DNA of 64,000 bases from Streptomyces radiopugnans (GTDB lineage Bacteria > Actinomycetota > Actinomycetes > Streptomycetales > Streptomycetaceae): the NCBI RefSeq assembly GCF_900110735.1, contig NZ_FOET01000003.1, forward strand, positions 248,001 to 312,000. Reading direction: 5' to 3'. A model generated the notes under the pieces. It was not told where the DNA came from. It worked only from the letters and a program-made list of their open reading frames with translations, and ran no database searches. Below are positions 19,882 to 29,316 of the stretch, in pieces (position 1 is the stretch's first letter; every line of letters begins with the position of its first letter). The translations under genes were made by a program, and so were the position numbers.

Positions 19882-20721
19882 TCACGGACCGGCGAGCAGC
19901 CGCTCCAGGACGACCGCGATGCCGTCCTCGTCGTTGGACGCGGTCACCTCGTCGGCCACCGCCAGCAGCTCCGGGTGGGCGCCGGCCATGGCGACGCCGT
20001 GGGCGGACCAGGCGAACATGGGGATGTCGTTGGGCATGTCGCCGAAGGCGATCGTGGCCGTCGCCGAGAGGCCCAGGCGGCGTGCGGCGATCGACAGGCC
20101 GCGGGCCTTGGACAGCCCCAGCGGCAGCAGTTCGACGATGCCCTCGCCCGCCATCACCACGCTCACCAGGTCGCCCGCGATGCGCCGGGCGGCGTCGGCC
20201 AGTGTGTCGTCGTCCAGTTCGGGGTGCTGGATGTAGAGCTTGTTCAGGGGCTCCGCCCACAGCTCGTCCGGGTCGGCCCCGGCGATCGCGGGCAACTCCT
20301 CGCCGATCGGCCGGTAGCCCGGTCCGAGCAGCACCTCGCCGTCCAGCCCGTCCCGTGAGGCGGCCACGGCCAGCGGTCCGGTCTCCGTCTCGATCTTCTC
20401 CAGCGCCAGCCGGGCCTGCTGCCGGTCGAGCGTGACGGAGGTCAGCAGCCGGTGCTCGCCCGCGTGGTAGACCTGCGCGCCCTGCCCGCAGACGGCCAGG
20501 CCGTCGTAGCCCAGCTCGTCCAGGATGTGCCGGGTCCAGGGCACGGCGCGGCCGGTCACCACGATGTGGGCGGCGCCCGCCGCCGTGGCGGCGGCGAGCG
20601 CGTCGCGGGTGCGGACCGAGACGGTGTCGTCGCTGCGCAGCAGCGTGCCGTCGAGGTCGGTGGCGACCAGCCGGAACGGGAAGCCCGGTGCTGCGCCGGG
20701 GCCCGGTGCCGTGCCGCTCAC
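19882..20721 (-). CDS. HAD-superfamily (Cof-type) phosphatase
   Basis: A 279-residue Cof-type HAD phosphatase with DLDGTLL (nucleophile), the VVTGRA motif II region and [12 protein letters not shown] (motif IV). It is a paralog of the gene at 10619-11446. The start is GTG 20721, whose last two bases lie in the TGA stop of serS (GTGA overlap), so it is translated after serS on the same mRNA. The link to serine tRNA charging is unknown; the pairing of serS with this phosphatase recurs in Streptomyces as far as I recall. Confidence 0.9.
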   Translation of the reverse strand: MSGTAPGPGAAPGFPFRLVATDLDGTLLRSDDTVSVRTRDALAAATAAGAAHIVVTGRAVPWTRHILDELGYDGLAVCGQGAQVYHAGEHRLLTSVTLDRQQARLALEKIETETGPLAVAASRDGLDGEVLLGPGYRPIGEELPAIAGADPDELWAEPLNKLYIQHPELDDDTLADAARRIAGDLVSVVMAGEGIVELLPLGLSKARGLSIAARRLGLSATATIAFGDMPNDIPMFAWSAHGVAMAGAHPELLAVADEVTASNDEDGIAVVLERLLAGP

Positions 20722-21995
20722 CGGGACACGGGCTCCAGCACCTCGCGCCCGCCGAGGTAGGGGCGGAGCACCTGGGGGACGCGGACCGAACCGTCGGCCT
20801 GCTGGTGGTTCTCCAGCAGGGCCACGATGGTGCGGGGCACCGCGCACAGCGTGCCGTTGAGGGTGGCCAGCGGGCGCACCTTCTTGTCCCGGCGCATCCG
20901 GATGGACAGCCGGCGGGCCTGGAACTCGTTGCAGTTCGACGCCGAGGTCAGCTCGCGGTACTTGCCCTGGGTGGGGATCCACGCCTCGCAGTCGAACTTC
21001 CGCGAGGCGGAGGCGCCCAGGTCGCCGGTGGCCACGTCGATCACCCGGAACGGCAGCTCAAGGCCGGTCAGCCACTGCTTCTCCCACTCCAGCAGCCGCC
21101 GGTGCTCGGCCTCGGAGTCCTCGGGGGCCACGTAGGAGAACATCTCCACCTTGTCGAACTGGTGGACGCGGAAGATGCCGCGGGTGTCCTTGCCGTACGA
21201 GCCCGCCTCGCGGCGGAAGCAGGGGGAGAAGCCCGCGTAGCGCAGCGGGAGGCTGTCCGCCTCGACGATCTCGTCCATGTGGTAGCCGGCGAGCGGTACC
21301 TCGGAGGTGCCGACGAGGTAGTAGTCGTCCTTCTCCAGGTGGTAGACGTTCTCGGCGGCCTGGCCGAGGAAGCCGGTGCCCTCCATGGCGCGCGGCTTGA
21401 CCAGCGCGGGGGTGAGCATCGGGATGAAGCCCGCCTCGGTGGCCTGCGCGATCGCGGCGTTGACCAGGGCCAGCTCCAGCAGGGCGCCGACGCCGGTGAG
21501 GTAGTAGAAGCGCGAGCCGGAGACCTTGGCGCCGCGCTCGACGTCGATCGCGCCCAGCGCCTGGCCGAGCTCCAGGTGGTCCTTCGGCTCGAAGCCCTCG
21601 GCGGCGAAGTCGCGCGGGGCGCCGTGCGTCTCGCGGACGGTGAAGTCGTCCTCGCCGCCGACCGGGACCTCGGGGTGGACGAGGTTGCCGAGCTGGAGGA
21701 GGAGCCGCTGCGCCTCGGCCTCGGCCTCGTCGCGCTCGGCGTCGGCGGCCTTGACCGCGGCGGACAGCTCGCCCGCCCGCTTCAGCAGCTCGGCCTTCTC
21801 CTCGCCGGCGGCCTTCGGGATCAGCTTGCCGAGCTGCTTCTGCTCGGCGCGCAGTTCGTCGAAGCGGACGCCGGACGACCTGCGCCGCTCGTCGGCGGAG
21901 AGCAGGGCGTCGACGAGGCCGACGTCCTCTCCACGGGCGCGCTGCGATGCGCGCACACGGTCGGGGTCCTCACGGAGCAGGCGAAGGTCAATCAC
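20718..21995 (-). CDS. serS: Seryl-tRNA synthetase
   Basis: SerRS, 425 residues, class II aminoacyl-tRNA synthetase that charges tRNA-Ser and the selenocysteine tRNA. The N-terminal 100 residues form the long antiparallel coiled-coil tRNA arm (Glu/Ala/Lys-rich around [20 protein letters not shown]). Motif 2 is seen around [18 protein letters not shown] and motif 3 around [16 protein letters not shown]. Start ATG 21995 ([15 protein letters not shown]) is the family-standard start. It is followed in the same operon by the HAD phosphatase. The upstream gap carries DnaA-box-like sequences. Confidence 0.97.
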   Translation of the reverse strand: MIDLRLLREDPDRVRASQRARGEDVGLVDALLSADERRRSSGVRFDELRAEQKQLGKLIPKAAGEEKAELLKRAGELSAAVKAADAERDEAEAEAQRLLLQLGNLVHPEVPVGGEDDFTVRETHGAPRDFAAEGFEPKDHLELGQALGAIDVERGAKVSGSRFYYLTGVGALLELALVNAAIAQATEAGFIPMLTPALVKPRAMEGTGFLGQAAENVYHLEKDDYYLVGTSEVPLAGYHMDEIVEADSLPLRYAGFSPCFRREAGSYGKDTRGIFRVHQFDKVEMFSYVAPEDSEAEHRRLLEWEKQWLTGLELPFRVIDVATGDLGASASRKFDCEAWIPTQGKYRELTSASNCNEFQARRLSIRMRRDKKVRPLATLNGTLCAVPRTIVALLENHQQADGSVRVPQVLRPYLGGREVLEPVSR

Positions 21996-22648
21996 GCCGC
22001 CAGGGTACCGGGGGCGTGCGGCCCGCTCGACCCGATATGGCGGTACGTGGCGTTATGCGGCTTTTGTCGTTTCCTTTGGAAAGGCGAAAGGGGCCGTCAA
22101 GGAAATTGCGGATGTCACCGTACAGAGGGGGCCGGAAGTACGGGGGTGGACGGGGCGGGGCGGTGGCGGAAGACCGTGGGCGGGGGCGTGAACAAGGGTG
22201 TGCACGCGAGGCCGCAGGGGTCCTGCCCGGGCTTCCGCCGGTCCTTTCCCGGGTCTCGCCCGGACCTGAAGTGAGGGCTGGAGACGGTCCCTGACCGGGA
22301 GGAGTGGCGATCGTTATCCACAGCCCCGGGGGGTACCGCCGAGTTTTCCACAGGGTCTATGGAAATCCTGTGGAAGACGGAGGGGAGTGCGCGTGCGGGA
22401 TTCGCGCTCGCCCATCGATTCCCTCCTCTCGCATCTTCTACACGCCTTTTCGGATGGAAATGCCACCCTCTCGGGTGCTGATCAATCGAATTGATCCGAT
22501 GCGGAGGTTCTGAGGGGTTGTGAACCGAGAAGGGAGTTTAGGGGCTTTTGTCCGAAATGGCCGTTTGGTCTTTTCGTGTTGTACACAGGACGACCGCCTG
22601 CCCTGTGGATAACTTCCGCGAGGCGCCGCACACCCCCGGGCACACCCC
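21996..22648. promoter_or_regulatory. serS-pheA gap with DnaA-box cluster
   Basis: A 653-bp non-coding gap, more AT-rich than its flanks. It contains five DnaA-box-like 9-mers. Forward strand: TTATCCACA 22314-22322, TTTTCCACA 22344-22352 and TTGTACACA 22579-22587. Reverse strand: TCTTCCACA 22369-22377 and TTATCCACA 22604-22612. The two TTATCCACA boxes are exact E. coli consensus; TTGTCCACA is the Streptomyces consensus. A 7-bp inverted repeat GATCAAT-CGA-ATTGATC lies at 22480-22496. S. coelicolor has a high-affinity DnaA-box cluster (D78) outside oriC that restrains replication initiation; this is plausibly its counterpart. The serS promoter must also lie here. Confidence 0.8.
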
Positions 22649-23587
22649 TCAGGCGCGGCCGTCGACGCAGCGCGCCAGCCAGTCGGCCGCCTCCGCGAAC
22701 TCGTCGTCCGTCGTCCCCCGCCGCAGCGGTGTGGTCTGCGACGGCTCCACACCCGCCCGCGGGTACGACCCCAGGAAGCGCACCTTCGGGCAGATCCGCC
22801 GCAGCCCCATCAGCGCCTCGCCCACCCGCCGGTCGGAGATGTGCCCCTCGGCGTCCACCGAGAAGCAGTACCGGCCGATGCCCTCACCCGTCGGCCGCGA
22901 CTCGATCCGCACCAGGTTCACGCCCCGCACCGCGAACTCCTGGAGCAGCTCCAGCAGCGCGCCCGGGTGGTCGTCGCCGAGCCACAGCACCAACGAGGTC
23001 TTGTCCGCGCCCGTACGCGCCGCGGGCCGCCCCGGCCGACCGACCAGCACGAAGCGCGTGGCGGCGTTCTCCGCGTCGTGGATGCCGGTCACCAGCGGCT
23101 CCAGACCGTACGTCGCCGCCGCGAACTCGCCGGCGAACGCCGCGTCGTACCGGCCCTCCTGCACCAGCCGGGCGCCGTCCGCGTTGGAGGCCGCCGACTC
23201 CCACTGGGCGTCGGGCAGGTGCTCCGCCAGCCAGCGGCGCACCTGCGGCTGGGCGACCGGATGCCCGGTCACCGTCTTGACCGCCTCCAGCGCGGTGCCC
23301 GGCCGCACCAGCAGCGCGAAGGCGATCGGCAGCAGCACCTCGCGGTAGATCATCAGCGGCCGGCCGGTGGCCAGCTCGTCCAGGGTCGCGGTGACCCCGC
23401 CCTCCACCGAGTTCTCGATCGGCACCAGGGAACCGCCCGCCTCCCCGTTGCGCACGGCGTCCAGCGCGGCGGGCACCGACACCATCGGCACCAGCTCGCG
23501 CGTGGCCGCCTCCGGAAGGGTGCGGAGCGCGGCCTCGGTGAAGGTGCCCTCGGGGCCCAGGTAGGTGTAGCGGCTCGCGGGTGACAT
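22649..23587 (-). CDS. pheA: Prephenate dehydratase
   Basis: Monofunctional prephenate dehydratase, 312 residues, which converts prephenate to phenylpyruvate in phenylalanine synthesis. The catalytic domain opens with YTYLGPEGTFTEAAL and carries the TRFVLVGR motif (Thr-Arg-Phe). A C-terminal ACT domain with NLVRIESRPTGEGIGRY contains the ESRP phenylalanine-binding motif, so feedback inhibition by Phe is expected. I used ATG 23587; another ATG three codons upstream is equally possible. The adjacent hisC-type aminotransferase is 20 kb away. Confidence 0.96.
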   Translation of the reverse strand: MSPASRYTYLGPEGTFTEAALRTLPEAATRELVPMVSVPAALDAVRNGEAGGSLVPIENSVEGGVTATLDELATGRPLMIYREVLLPIAFALLVRPGTALEAVKTVTGHPVAQPQVRRWLAEHLPDAQWESAASNADGARLVQEGRYDAAFAGEFAAATYGLEPLVTGIHDAENAATRFVLVGRPGRPAARTGADKTSLVLWLGDDHPGALLELLQEFAVRGVNLVRIESRPTGEGIGRYCFSVDAEGHISDRRVGEALMGLRRICPKVRFLGSYPRAGVEPSQTTPLRRGTTDDEFAEAADWLARCVDGRA

Positions 23588-23630
23588 GCCGTCCACAGTA
23601 GACCGGCCGGGGGACGGGCAGCCCCCGGTC

Positions 23631-24908
23631 TCAGCCCTCGAACAGGCGCTGGCCGACGTACTCGCCCTTCCGCGCGCCGCCCGGCACCGCGAACAGCGCG
23701 CTCGCCTCGTGCCGGATGAAGCGGGACAGGGCGTCCCCCCGGTCGAGCTTGCGCTGCACGGGCACGAAGCCCCGCATCGGGTCCGCCTGCCATGCGACGA
23801 ACAGCAGCCCGGCGTCCGGCGCCCCGTCGTCGCGGAAGCCGTCGTGGTAGGAGAAGGAGCGGCGCAGCATCGCCGCGCCGCCGTTGGAGGCGGGCGCCGT
23901 CACCCGTACGTGGGCGTCGGCGGCGATGGCCAGGTTGCCGTCCGGGCCCCGCTTGTCCAGGTCCACCGGGGTGGTCTCGGAGCCGCCCGACAGCGGGGCG
24001 CCGTCGGACTTGCGGCGGCCGATCACCTTCTCCTGCCCGTCGAGGGGGACGCGCTCCCAGTCGTCCAGCAGCATCCGGATCCGCCGCACCACCGCGTACG
24101 AGCCGCCCGCCATCCACTCCGGGTCGCCGCCGGCGGGCACGAAGACGCGCTGCCGGAAGTCCTCGTCCGTCTCCTTCGGGTTGTTGGTGCCGTCGACCTG
24201 GCCCATCAGGTTGCGGGCGGTGCGGGGGGCGGCGGTGGCGCCCGGGGATCGGTTGAAGCCGTTCATCTGCCAGCGCACCCGGGCGGTGCCGTCCGCCTCG
24301 CGCTGGAGGGCGCGCAGGGCGTGGAAGGCGACCAGGGCGTCGTCGGCGCCGATCTGCACCCACAGATCGCCGTCGGAGCGCCCGGCGTCCAGCTCGTCGG
24401 CCGAGAACGGGGGCAGCGGGGCGAGGGCGGACGGGCGGCGCGCGGCCAGGCCCGTGCGGTCGAAGAAGGTGCGGCCGAAACCGAAGGTGACGGTGAGGGA
24501 GGACGGTCCGGCGTCCAGGGCGATGCCGGTGTCGTGCAGCCGGGAGGCGGGCGTCTCGCCCGCCATCAGCGCCTCGGCCGTCCGCGTCCAGCGGCGCAGC
24601 AGCGCGGCCGCCTCCTTCCGCCCGGCGCCCGGTGCCAGGTCGAGGGCGAGGAGGTGCCCGTGCGCCTGCGCCGGCTCGATGATGCCCGGCTGGTGGTCGC
24701 CGCGGAAGGGGACGCGGTTGCTGCCGACCGTGGACAGCGCGGTGGGCGGCTCGGTGGCGGCGGCCGTGCCCAGGGCGCCGCCCGCCGCGCCGAGCGCCAG
24801 CCCGGCGGCGCCGGCCGCGCCCGCGGCGCCGAGCAGACGGCGGCGGGAGGGGCCGGGGCGGAGGTCGGTGGACTGCTCGGGGCCGGTGTCGGGGTGGTGG
24901 TGTGTCAT
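23631..24908 (-). CDS. dtpA: Tat-exported DyP-type heme peroxidase (DtpA/EfeB family)
   Basis: A dye-decolourising peroxidase, 425 residues. The N-terminus has a twin-arginine signal (SRRRLLGAAGAAGAAG). The GxxDG motif is GQVDGTNN with the distal Asp, the proximal His lies in ADAHVRVTAP, and the distal Arg segment reads MLRRSFSYHDG. In S. lividans the homolog DtpA is a Tat substrate needed, together with Sco and ECuC, for maturation of the copper radical oxidase GlxA and for morphological development. This gene is the last of the same copper gene run, 52 bp after copCD, which supports the same job here. Confidence 0.93.
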   Translation of the reverse strand: MTHHHPDTGPEQSTDLRPGPSRRRLLGAAGAAGAAGLALGAAGGALGTAAATEPPTALSTVGSNRVPFRGDHQPGIIEPAQAHGHLLALDLAPGAGRKEAAALLRRWTRTAEALMAGETPASRLHDTGIALDAGPSSLTVTFGFGRTFFDRTGLAARRPSALAPLPPFSADELDAGRSDGDLWVQIGADDALVAFHALRALQREADGTARVRWQMNGFNRSPGATAAPRTARNLMGQVDGTNNPKETDEDFRQRVFVPAGGDPEWMAGGSYAVVRRIRMLLDDWERVPLDGQEKVIGRRKSDGAPLSGGSETTPVDLDKRGPDGNLAIAADAHVRVTAPASNGGAAMLRRSFSYHDGFRDDGAPDAGLLFVAWQADPMRGFVPVQRKLDRGDALSRFIRHEASALFAVPGGARKGEYVGQRLFEG

Positions 24909-24960
24909 CGCTGCCCAGTCTCGGTTCTCGGGTGGTACGGGGGCGGGTGGCGGGTGGCGG

Positions 24961-27039
24961 TCAGTCGAGCTCGAAGGTCTTCCGCTCGGTCACCTGGTCG
25001 ATGTCGGAGGTCCGCACGGTCACGGCGGCCTCCCAGGCGCCGGGCAGGGGGAGTTGGAGGCCGGTGGCGGACCAGCGGCCCTCGCCGGTCCGCTTCAGGG
25101 GGACGGTCAGCGGGCCGAGGTCGCGGGCGGGGAGGGTGAAGGCGACCCGCACCTCGGGCGCGTCCAGGGGCTCGCCGCCGGGGGTGGTGGTGCGCACCAG
25201 CAGGGAGTTGCCGCCGCTCCCGCCCGGGTCCAGCAGGAGCTGGGCCCGGCCCGCGCCGTCCGGGCCGCCGGTGTCGAAGGGGACGGTGAGGACCAGCGGC
25301 CCGCGGCGGTCGGAGCCGGACCCGCCCCGCTGCTCCTGCCGCTGCTCGGCGGCCGTACCGGACGCCGTACCGGACGCCGCGGCGGTACGGGCGGGCTCGG
25401 CCGCGGTGAGCAGGGTCGTCACGGCGAGTACGGCCGCGGCGACGGCCGCCTCGGCGAGCACCGAGCGCCGCAGCCCGGCGCGTACCGGGTCGGCGTCGCG
25501 CTCCCGCCTGCGGCGCGCGGCCTCGACCGCGGCGCGCTGGCGGGCGAGCTGCGCGGCGCGCTCGGGGGTGACGTCCGGGCCAGGTTCGGGGACGGTAACC
25601 GGCTCGGGGGCGGCAACCGGTTCGGGGACGGTCTTCCCCTGTTCCCCGGCGGTGTCTGCGACCGTGTCCCCGGCCGTGTCTCCGGTGGTGTCCCCGGGCG
25701 CGTCCGCCAGCCGGGCGGTGTGGCGGCGGGAGAACCGGGCGACCCCGAGCAGCAGCGCCACCAGCGCGATCTTGACCAGCAGCAGCCGTCCGTAGGAGGT
25801 GGAGGTCAGCGCCGCCCAGCCGCCGACCTGGCGCCAGGACTGGTAGAGGCCGGTGGCGGCGAGTACGGCCACGCAGCCCAGTGCGATCCGGGAGAAGCGG
25901 CGCACCGCCTCCCCGCCCACCGCGGGCCCCCACCGCAGCGCGGTGAGCAGCGCCGCCAGACCGCCCAGCCAGACGGCGACGGCGAGCAGGTGGACGATGT
26001 CGGCCGGTACCGCCACGGCGGTCTGGACGCCGGTCGAGGCGTGCTCGGCCGCGGCCCATGTCGCGGCGAGCCCCACGGCGACGACCGCGCCGCCCGCCGA
26101 CAGGCCGAAGACCAGGTCCCGCCGGTCGCGCCGGGCCTGCTCCCCGCCGCCCCCGTTCCCGGAGCCGTCCCCGCTCGCGGACTCCCCGCCGCCCCGCCGG
26201 GCGTACGCCCCGAAGAGCAGCGAGACGAACAGCGCCGCCACCGCGAGCAGCAGCAGCCGGGACACCAGCGCCGTACCCGTCCGGGTCTCCAGCACCGTGC
26301 GGAGCGCACCCGTGTCGAGCATGTCGCCCGCCCCGCCCGCGCCGGTGTACGGGACCCGCAGCAGCAGGACCGCGACGGTGGCAGCGGTCAGCGTGACCCA
26401 GCCGGCCACCACCAGGCGCTGCACCGCCCGCACCCGGGCGGCGGCGGGCAGGCAGCCGAGGACGAAGACCGCCCCGCCGACGAGCAGCACGAAGCCGGTG
26501 TAGGCGGCGTAGCGGGCGATGTCGTGGAGCACGCCGGCCGGGCCGCCGCCCGGCTCCTCCTCCGGCACGGCGGCGGAGGTCTGCGAGGGGGCTCCGACGG
26601 AGAAGGTGAAGGCGCCGGAGATGGGGTGGCTGTCGGCCGAGACCGCCTGCCAGACGACGGTGTAGGTGCCGTCGGGCAGACCGTCGCGCAGCCCGGTCCC
26701 GTGGCGGATCTCGCCGCCCGCGGAGAGGTCCCGCGGCTCTCCGGTGTCCACGCGCCCGCCGTCGGGCGCGAGGACGCGGATGGCGTCGTCGGCCAGCGAC
26801 ACGCTCTCGGAGAAGGTGAGCGTCACCTGCCGGGGAGCCCGGTCCACCACCGCTCCCGGCGCCGGGTCGCTGCCGGTCAGCGTGGCGTGCGCGGCGGCCG
26901 GCGCGGCGCCGCCGAGCAGCAGCGCCGACAGCAGGCCGAGCACGCCGAGCACGCCGAGCACGCCGAGCGGTCCGGACAGGCCGGGCAGGCCGGTCCGGGC
27001 GGCCGGCCTCGGCAGGGCGCCGGGAGCGGTGGTGGTCAT
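24961..27039 (-). CDS. CopC-CopD fusion copper resistance/transport protein
   Basis: A 692-residue membrane protein. After a signal peptide (ending near residue 48), the mature N-terminus AHATLTGSDPAPGAVV begins a CopC domain with a likely Cu-binding N-terminal His and a SADSHPISGAF His. About eight membrane helices follow (CopD, residues 180-400), then a charged, Val/Pro/Glu-rich region, another helix, and a C-terminal extracytoplasmic beta domain resembling FixH/YtkA. The layout matches Bacillus YcnJ-type copper importers. The signal peptide contains a GAGCACGCC-type 9-bp repeat (LGVLGVLGVLG). Lies between ecuC and dtpA in the operon. Confidence 0.9.
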   Translation of the reverse strand: MTTTAPGALPRPAARTGLPGLSGPLGVLGVLGVLGLLSALLLGGAAPAAAHATLTGSDPAPGAVVDRAPRQVTLTFSESVSLADDAIRVLAPDGGRVDTGEPRDLSAGGEIRHGTGLRDGLPDGTYTVVWQAVSADSHPISGAFTFSVGAPSQTSAAVPEEEPGGGPAGVLHDIARYAAYTGFVLLVGGAVFVLGCLPAAARVRAVQRLVVAGWVTLTAATVAVLLLRVPYTGAGGAGDMLDTGALRTVLETRTGTALVSRLLLLAVAALFVSLLFGAYARRGGGESASGDGSGNGGGGEQARRDRRDLVFGLSAGGAVVAVGLAATWAAAEHASTGVQTAVAVPADIVHLLAVAVWLGGLAALLTALRWGPAVGGEAVRRFSRIALGCVAVLAATGLYQSWRQVGGWAALTSTSYGRLLLVKIALVALLLGVARFSRRHTARLADAPGDTTGDTAGDTVADTAGEQGKTVPEPVAAPEPVTVPEPGPDVTPERAAQLARQRAAVEAARRRRERDADPVRAGLRRSVLAEAAVAAAVLAVTTLLTAAEPARTAAASGTASGTAAEQRQEQRGGSGSDRRGPLVLTVPFDTGGPDGAGRAQLLLDPGGSGGNSLLVRTTTPGGEPLDAPEVRVAFTLPARDLGPLTVPLKRTGEGRWSATGLQLPLPGAWEAAVTVRTSDIDQVTERKTFELD

Positions 27040-27055
27040 GACGGCGGTACCTGCC

Positions 27056-27550
27056 TCACTGCTCGGAATGCCCGGAGTGCCCGGAGCCGTCGGGGACGTG
27101 GTTGACCGCCTCGACCGGCACCTCGACGGTGATCGGGTCGGACTTCTCGAAGCGCAGTTCCACCGAGACCTTCTCGCCCTCGGCGGGCTTGCGCTCCAGA
27201 TCCATGAACATCAGGTGGTTGCCGCCCCGGCTGAGCTCCAGCGTGCCGTTGGCGGGCACGGTCAGGGAGTCCACCCGCCGCATCCGCCCGCCGGAGGTCT
27301 CGTGTATCTGCACGTCGCCGGAGATGTCGCTGGCGGCCGAGACGAGCCGGTCGGCGGTGTCGCCGTCGTTGCGCACGACCAGGAAGCCGCCCGCCCGCTC
27401 GGCGGTGACCGGCTCGGGCACGTAGGCGCCCTCCACGGTCAGCTCCGGACCGGAGGAGGCGCCGCAGGCGGTGGCACCTCCGGTGAGCAGTGCGGCGGCG
27501 AGGGCGAATCCGAGGGCCCTGCGGGCGGGACGGTCGCTTCGGCGGTTCAC
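27056..27550 (-). CDS. ecuC: PCu(A)C copper chaperone lipoprotein
   Basis: Extracytoplasmic copper chaperone of 164 residues. It has a lipoprotein signal (ALLTGGATACG). The PCuAC metal motif of His, Met, then H-x-M is seen in QIHETSGGRMRR and GGNHLMFMDL. In S. lividans the homolog ECuC passes Cu(I) to Sco. A His-rich tail (GSGHSGHSE) closes the protein. GTG 27550 overlaps the TGA of the upstream sco gene by 4 bp, so the two are translationally coupled; copCD starts 17 bp downstream. Confidence 0.93.
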   Translation of the reverse strand: MNRRSDRPARRALGFALAAALLTGGATACGASSGPELTVEGAYVPEPVTAERAGGFLVVRNDGDTADRLVSAASDISGDVQIHETSGGRMRRVDSLTVPANGTLELSRGGNHLMFMDLERKPAEGEKVSVELRFEKSDPITVEVPVEAVNHVPDGSGHSGHSEQ

Positions 27551-28242
27551 GGCAGCTTTCCTTCGGCGAGTGCGGGGAGGTCCTTCTCGTAGGTCTCGAC
27601 GGGCACGTCCTCGGTGTAGAGGACGTGCGCCCTGTCGTCCTCGGGCAGGAAGGCCAGGACCTGGGTGCCGTGGGAGGAGACGACGTCGCCGTTCTCGTCC
27701 TCGGCCGGCGGCTCCAGGGCGATGCCCAGGGAGCGGGCGCCGGCCTGGATCTTCTCGAAGTCGCCGGTGAGGCCGATGAAGTCGGGGTCCTGGGCGCGCA
27801 GCCACTCGCCGAGCGACTCGGGGGTGTCGCGCTCGGGGTCGGAGGTGACGAAGACGACCCGCAGCTTCTCCTGCTCGGCCTCGGGCAGCTTGGACTTGGC
27901 GACGGCGATGTTGCTCATCGTCAGGGGGCACACGTCGGGGCAGTGGGTGTAGCCGAAGTAGATCAGGGTCGGGCGGCCCCTGGTCTCCTCGACCAGGTCG
28001 TAGGTCTCGCCGTCGGTGTCGGTGAGGACCAGTTCCGGCTTCTCGAAGGGGTTGTCGAGGACGACGCCCTGCTTGGGGCCGCCGCCCGCGTCCGCGGAGG
28101 CCGCCGCGTCGCCGGAGGCGCCGGAGCCGCCGTCGCCGGAGGTGCCGCAGGCGGTGGCGGCTCCGGTGAGCAGTACGGCGGCGAGGGCGAGCCCGAGGGC
28201 CCGGCGGGCGCGCCGGGGGCGGTGGCGCGGAGTGTGGTGCAT
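27547..28242 (-). CDS. sco: Sco/SenC copper chaperone lipoprotein
   Basis: Sco1/SenC family thioredoxin-fold copper protein, 231 residues. It carries a lipobox (LLTGAATACG), the copper-binding CxxxC in YTHCPDVCPLT and the distal His in SSHGTQVLAF. In Streptomyces, Sco delivers copper for cytochrome c oxidase Cu-A assembly and to the DtpA/GlxA maturation route. The region after the lipobox is Gly/Ala/Asp-rich. ATG 28242 has AAGGAAG-type ribosome site upstream. Co-translated with ecuC. Confidence 0.94.
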   Translation of the reverse strand: MHHTPRHRPRRARRALGLALAAVLLTGAATACGTSGDGGSGASGDAAASADAGGGPKQGVVLDNPFEKPELVLTDTDGETYDLVEETRGRPTLIYFGYTHCPDVCPLTMSNIAVAKSKLPEAEQEKLRVVFVTSDPERDTPESLGEWLRAQDPDFIGLTGDFEKIQAGARSLGIALEPPAEDENGDVVSSHGTQVLAFLPEDDRAHVLYTEDVPVETYEKDLPALAEGKLP

Positions 28243-28334
28243 GAGGGTTCTTTCTTCCTTGCGGTGGTGGGCTGCGGCCGGGGGCCCGGAGGGGTCCGCC
28301 GGGACGGGCGGGCCCCTCCGGGGGCGGCCGGGTG

Positions 28335-29159
28335 TCAGGAGGTGCGGCGGCGTCCGGCCAGGACTCCGTAGGCGATGCCGCCGGCCCCGAGGACGATTCC
28401 GGTGGCGGCGAGGACGCGCGCGGTGGTGTCGGAGGTGTCCGCCGCGCCTCCGGCCTCGTTGCGGGTGGTGGTCCCGGCGCCGGCCTGGTCGGCATCTGCA
28501 CCGGACTCGGCACCGGACTCGGCGTCGGCGTCGGTGCCGCCGTGGCCGTCCCCGCCCTCGGCGGGCGGGACGAGGTTCAGCACGGGCGCCGGGTGCTCCG
28601 GCTCCTCGCCCCCCTCGGCGGGCGGCTCCTCGATCCAGCGCACGACCTCGTCGTTGCTGTACGTCTGTACGGCCTTGAGGACGAGCCGGTCGGTGTCCTC
28701 GGGGAGCTGTCCGACGGAGACGGGGAACTGCTGGAAGGTGCCCGGCTCGATGCCGCCGCCGGTCTCCGTCCAGGTGACCTTGGAGGGCACCTCGGTGAGC
28801 TTCCGGCCGTGGGCCTCCACGGGCTCGGCCGGCTTGGTCTTCGTCACCTTCACGTCCCAGCCGGGCACCGGCTGGGGCATCACCGAGGCGAGCGGGTGGT
28901 CGGCGGGGAAGGTGAGCTCCACCTTGACCGTGGAGGCGTTGTCCCGCTCGTTGGGGACCTTGACGTCGATCGTCGTGTAGCCGCCCTGCTCGGCCTCGTC
29001 GGGGTTGACGGAGACGTGGGCGGCGGCGGGACCGGCGGCGGCGAGCGCGAGGGCGGCCGCGACGGCGCCGGCCGCGGCGAGGCGGCGGACGGACGGCACG
29101 GCGGACCGAGCGGCGGGCAGAACGGTGGACGGCACGGCGGACGGTGTCGTGGACTGCAT
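28335..29159 (-). CDS. YcnI-like (DUF1775) copper-binding membrane protein
   Basis: A 274-residue YcnI/DUF1775 protein. A signal peptide ends in AAAGPAAAH, so the mature chain starts with the His of HVSVNPDEAEQGGYTTIDV. That His, with a downstream Trp, makes the single copper site known for YcnI. After an Asp/Gly/Glu-rich linker there is a C-terminal helix (VLAATGIVLGAGGIAYGVL) and an Arg-rich tail. ATG 29159 is used with AGGAG 11 nt upstream; a GTG at 29171 is the alternative. It opens the copper operon. Confidence 0.9.
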   Translation of the reverse strand: MQSTTPSAVPSTVLPAARSAVPSVRRLAAAGAVAAALALAAAGPAAAHVSVNPDEAEQGGYTTIDVKVPNERDNASTVKVELTFPADHPLASVMPQPVPGWDVKVTKTKPAEPVEAHGRKLTEVPSKVTWTETGGGIEPGTFQQFPVSVGQLPEDTDRLVLKAVQTYSNDEVVRWIEEPPAEGGEEPEHPAPVLNLVPPAEGGDGHGGTDADAESGAESGADADQAGAGTTTRNEAGGAADTSDTTARVLAATGIVLGAGGIAYGVLAGRRRTS

Positions 29160-29316
29160 GCTGAAGGACACTCCTCATGAGGCATGGGGGCGCTCTCCGG
29201 CCGCGACCGCGCTGGGTCGGGGAGGCGTCGAGCCTCCCGGCCGGACGAGCCGGGGCATGGCGCGCGGCGGTACGCGCACCCCACCCGTGACTCGGTGGAG
29301 CGGGGGAGCGTGCGCT

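Noticed and set aside
21996..22648. T-box riboswitch or second replication origin between serS and pheA
   Set aside because: No T-box sequence or specifier loop is apparent. DnaA boxes are too few for oriC, and dnaA/dnaN are not adjacent; a titration cluster fits better.
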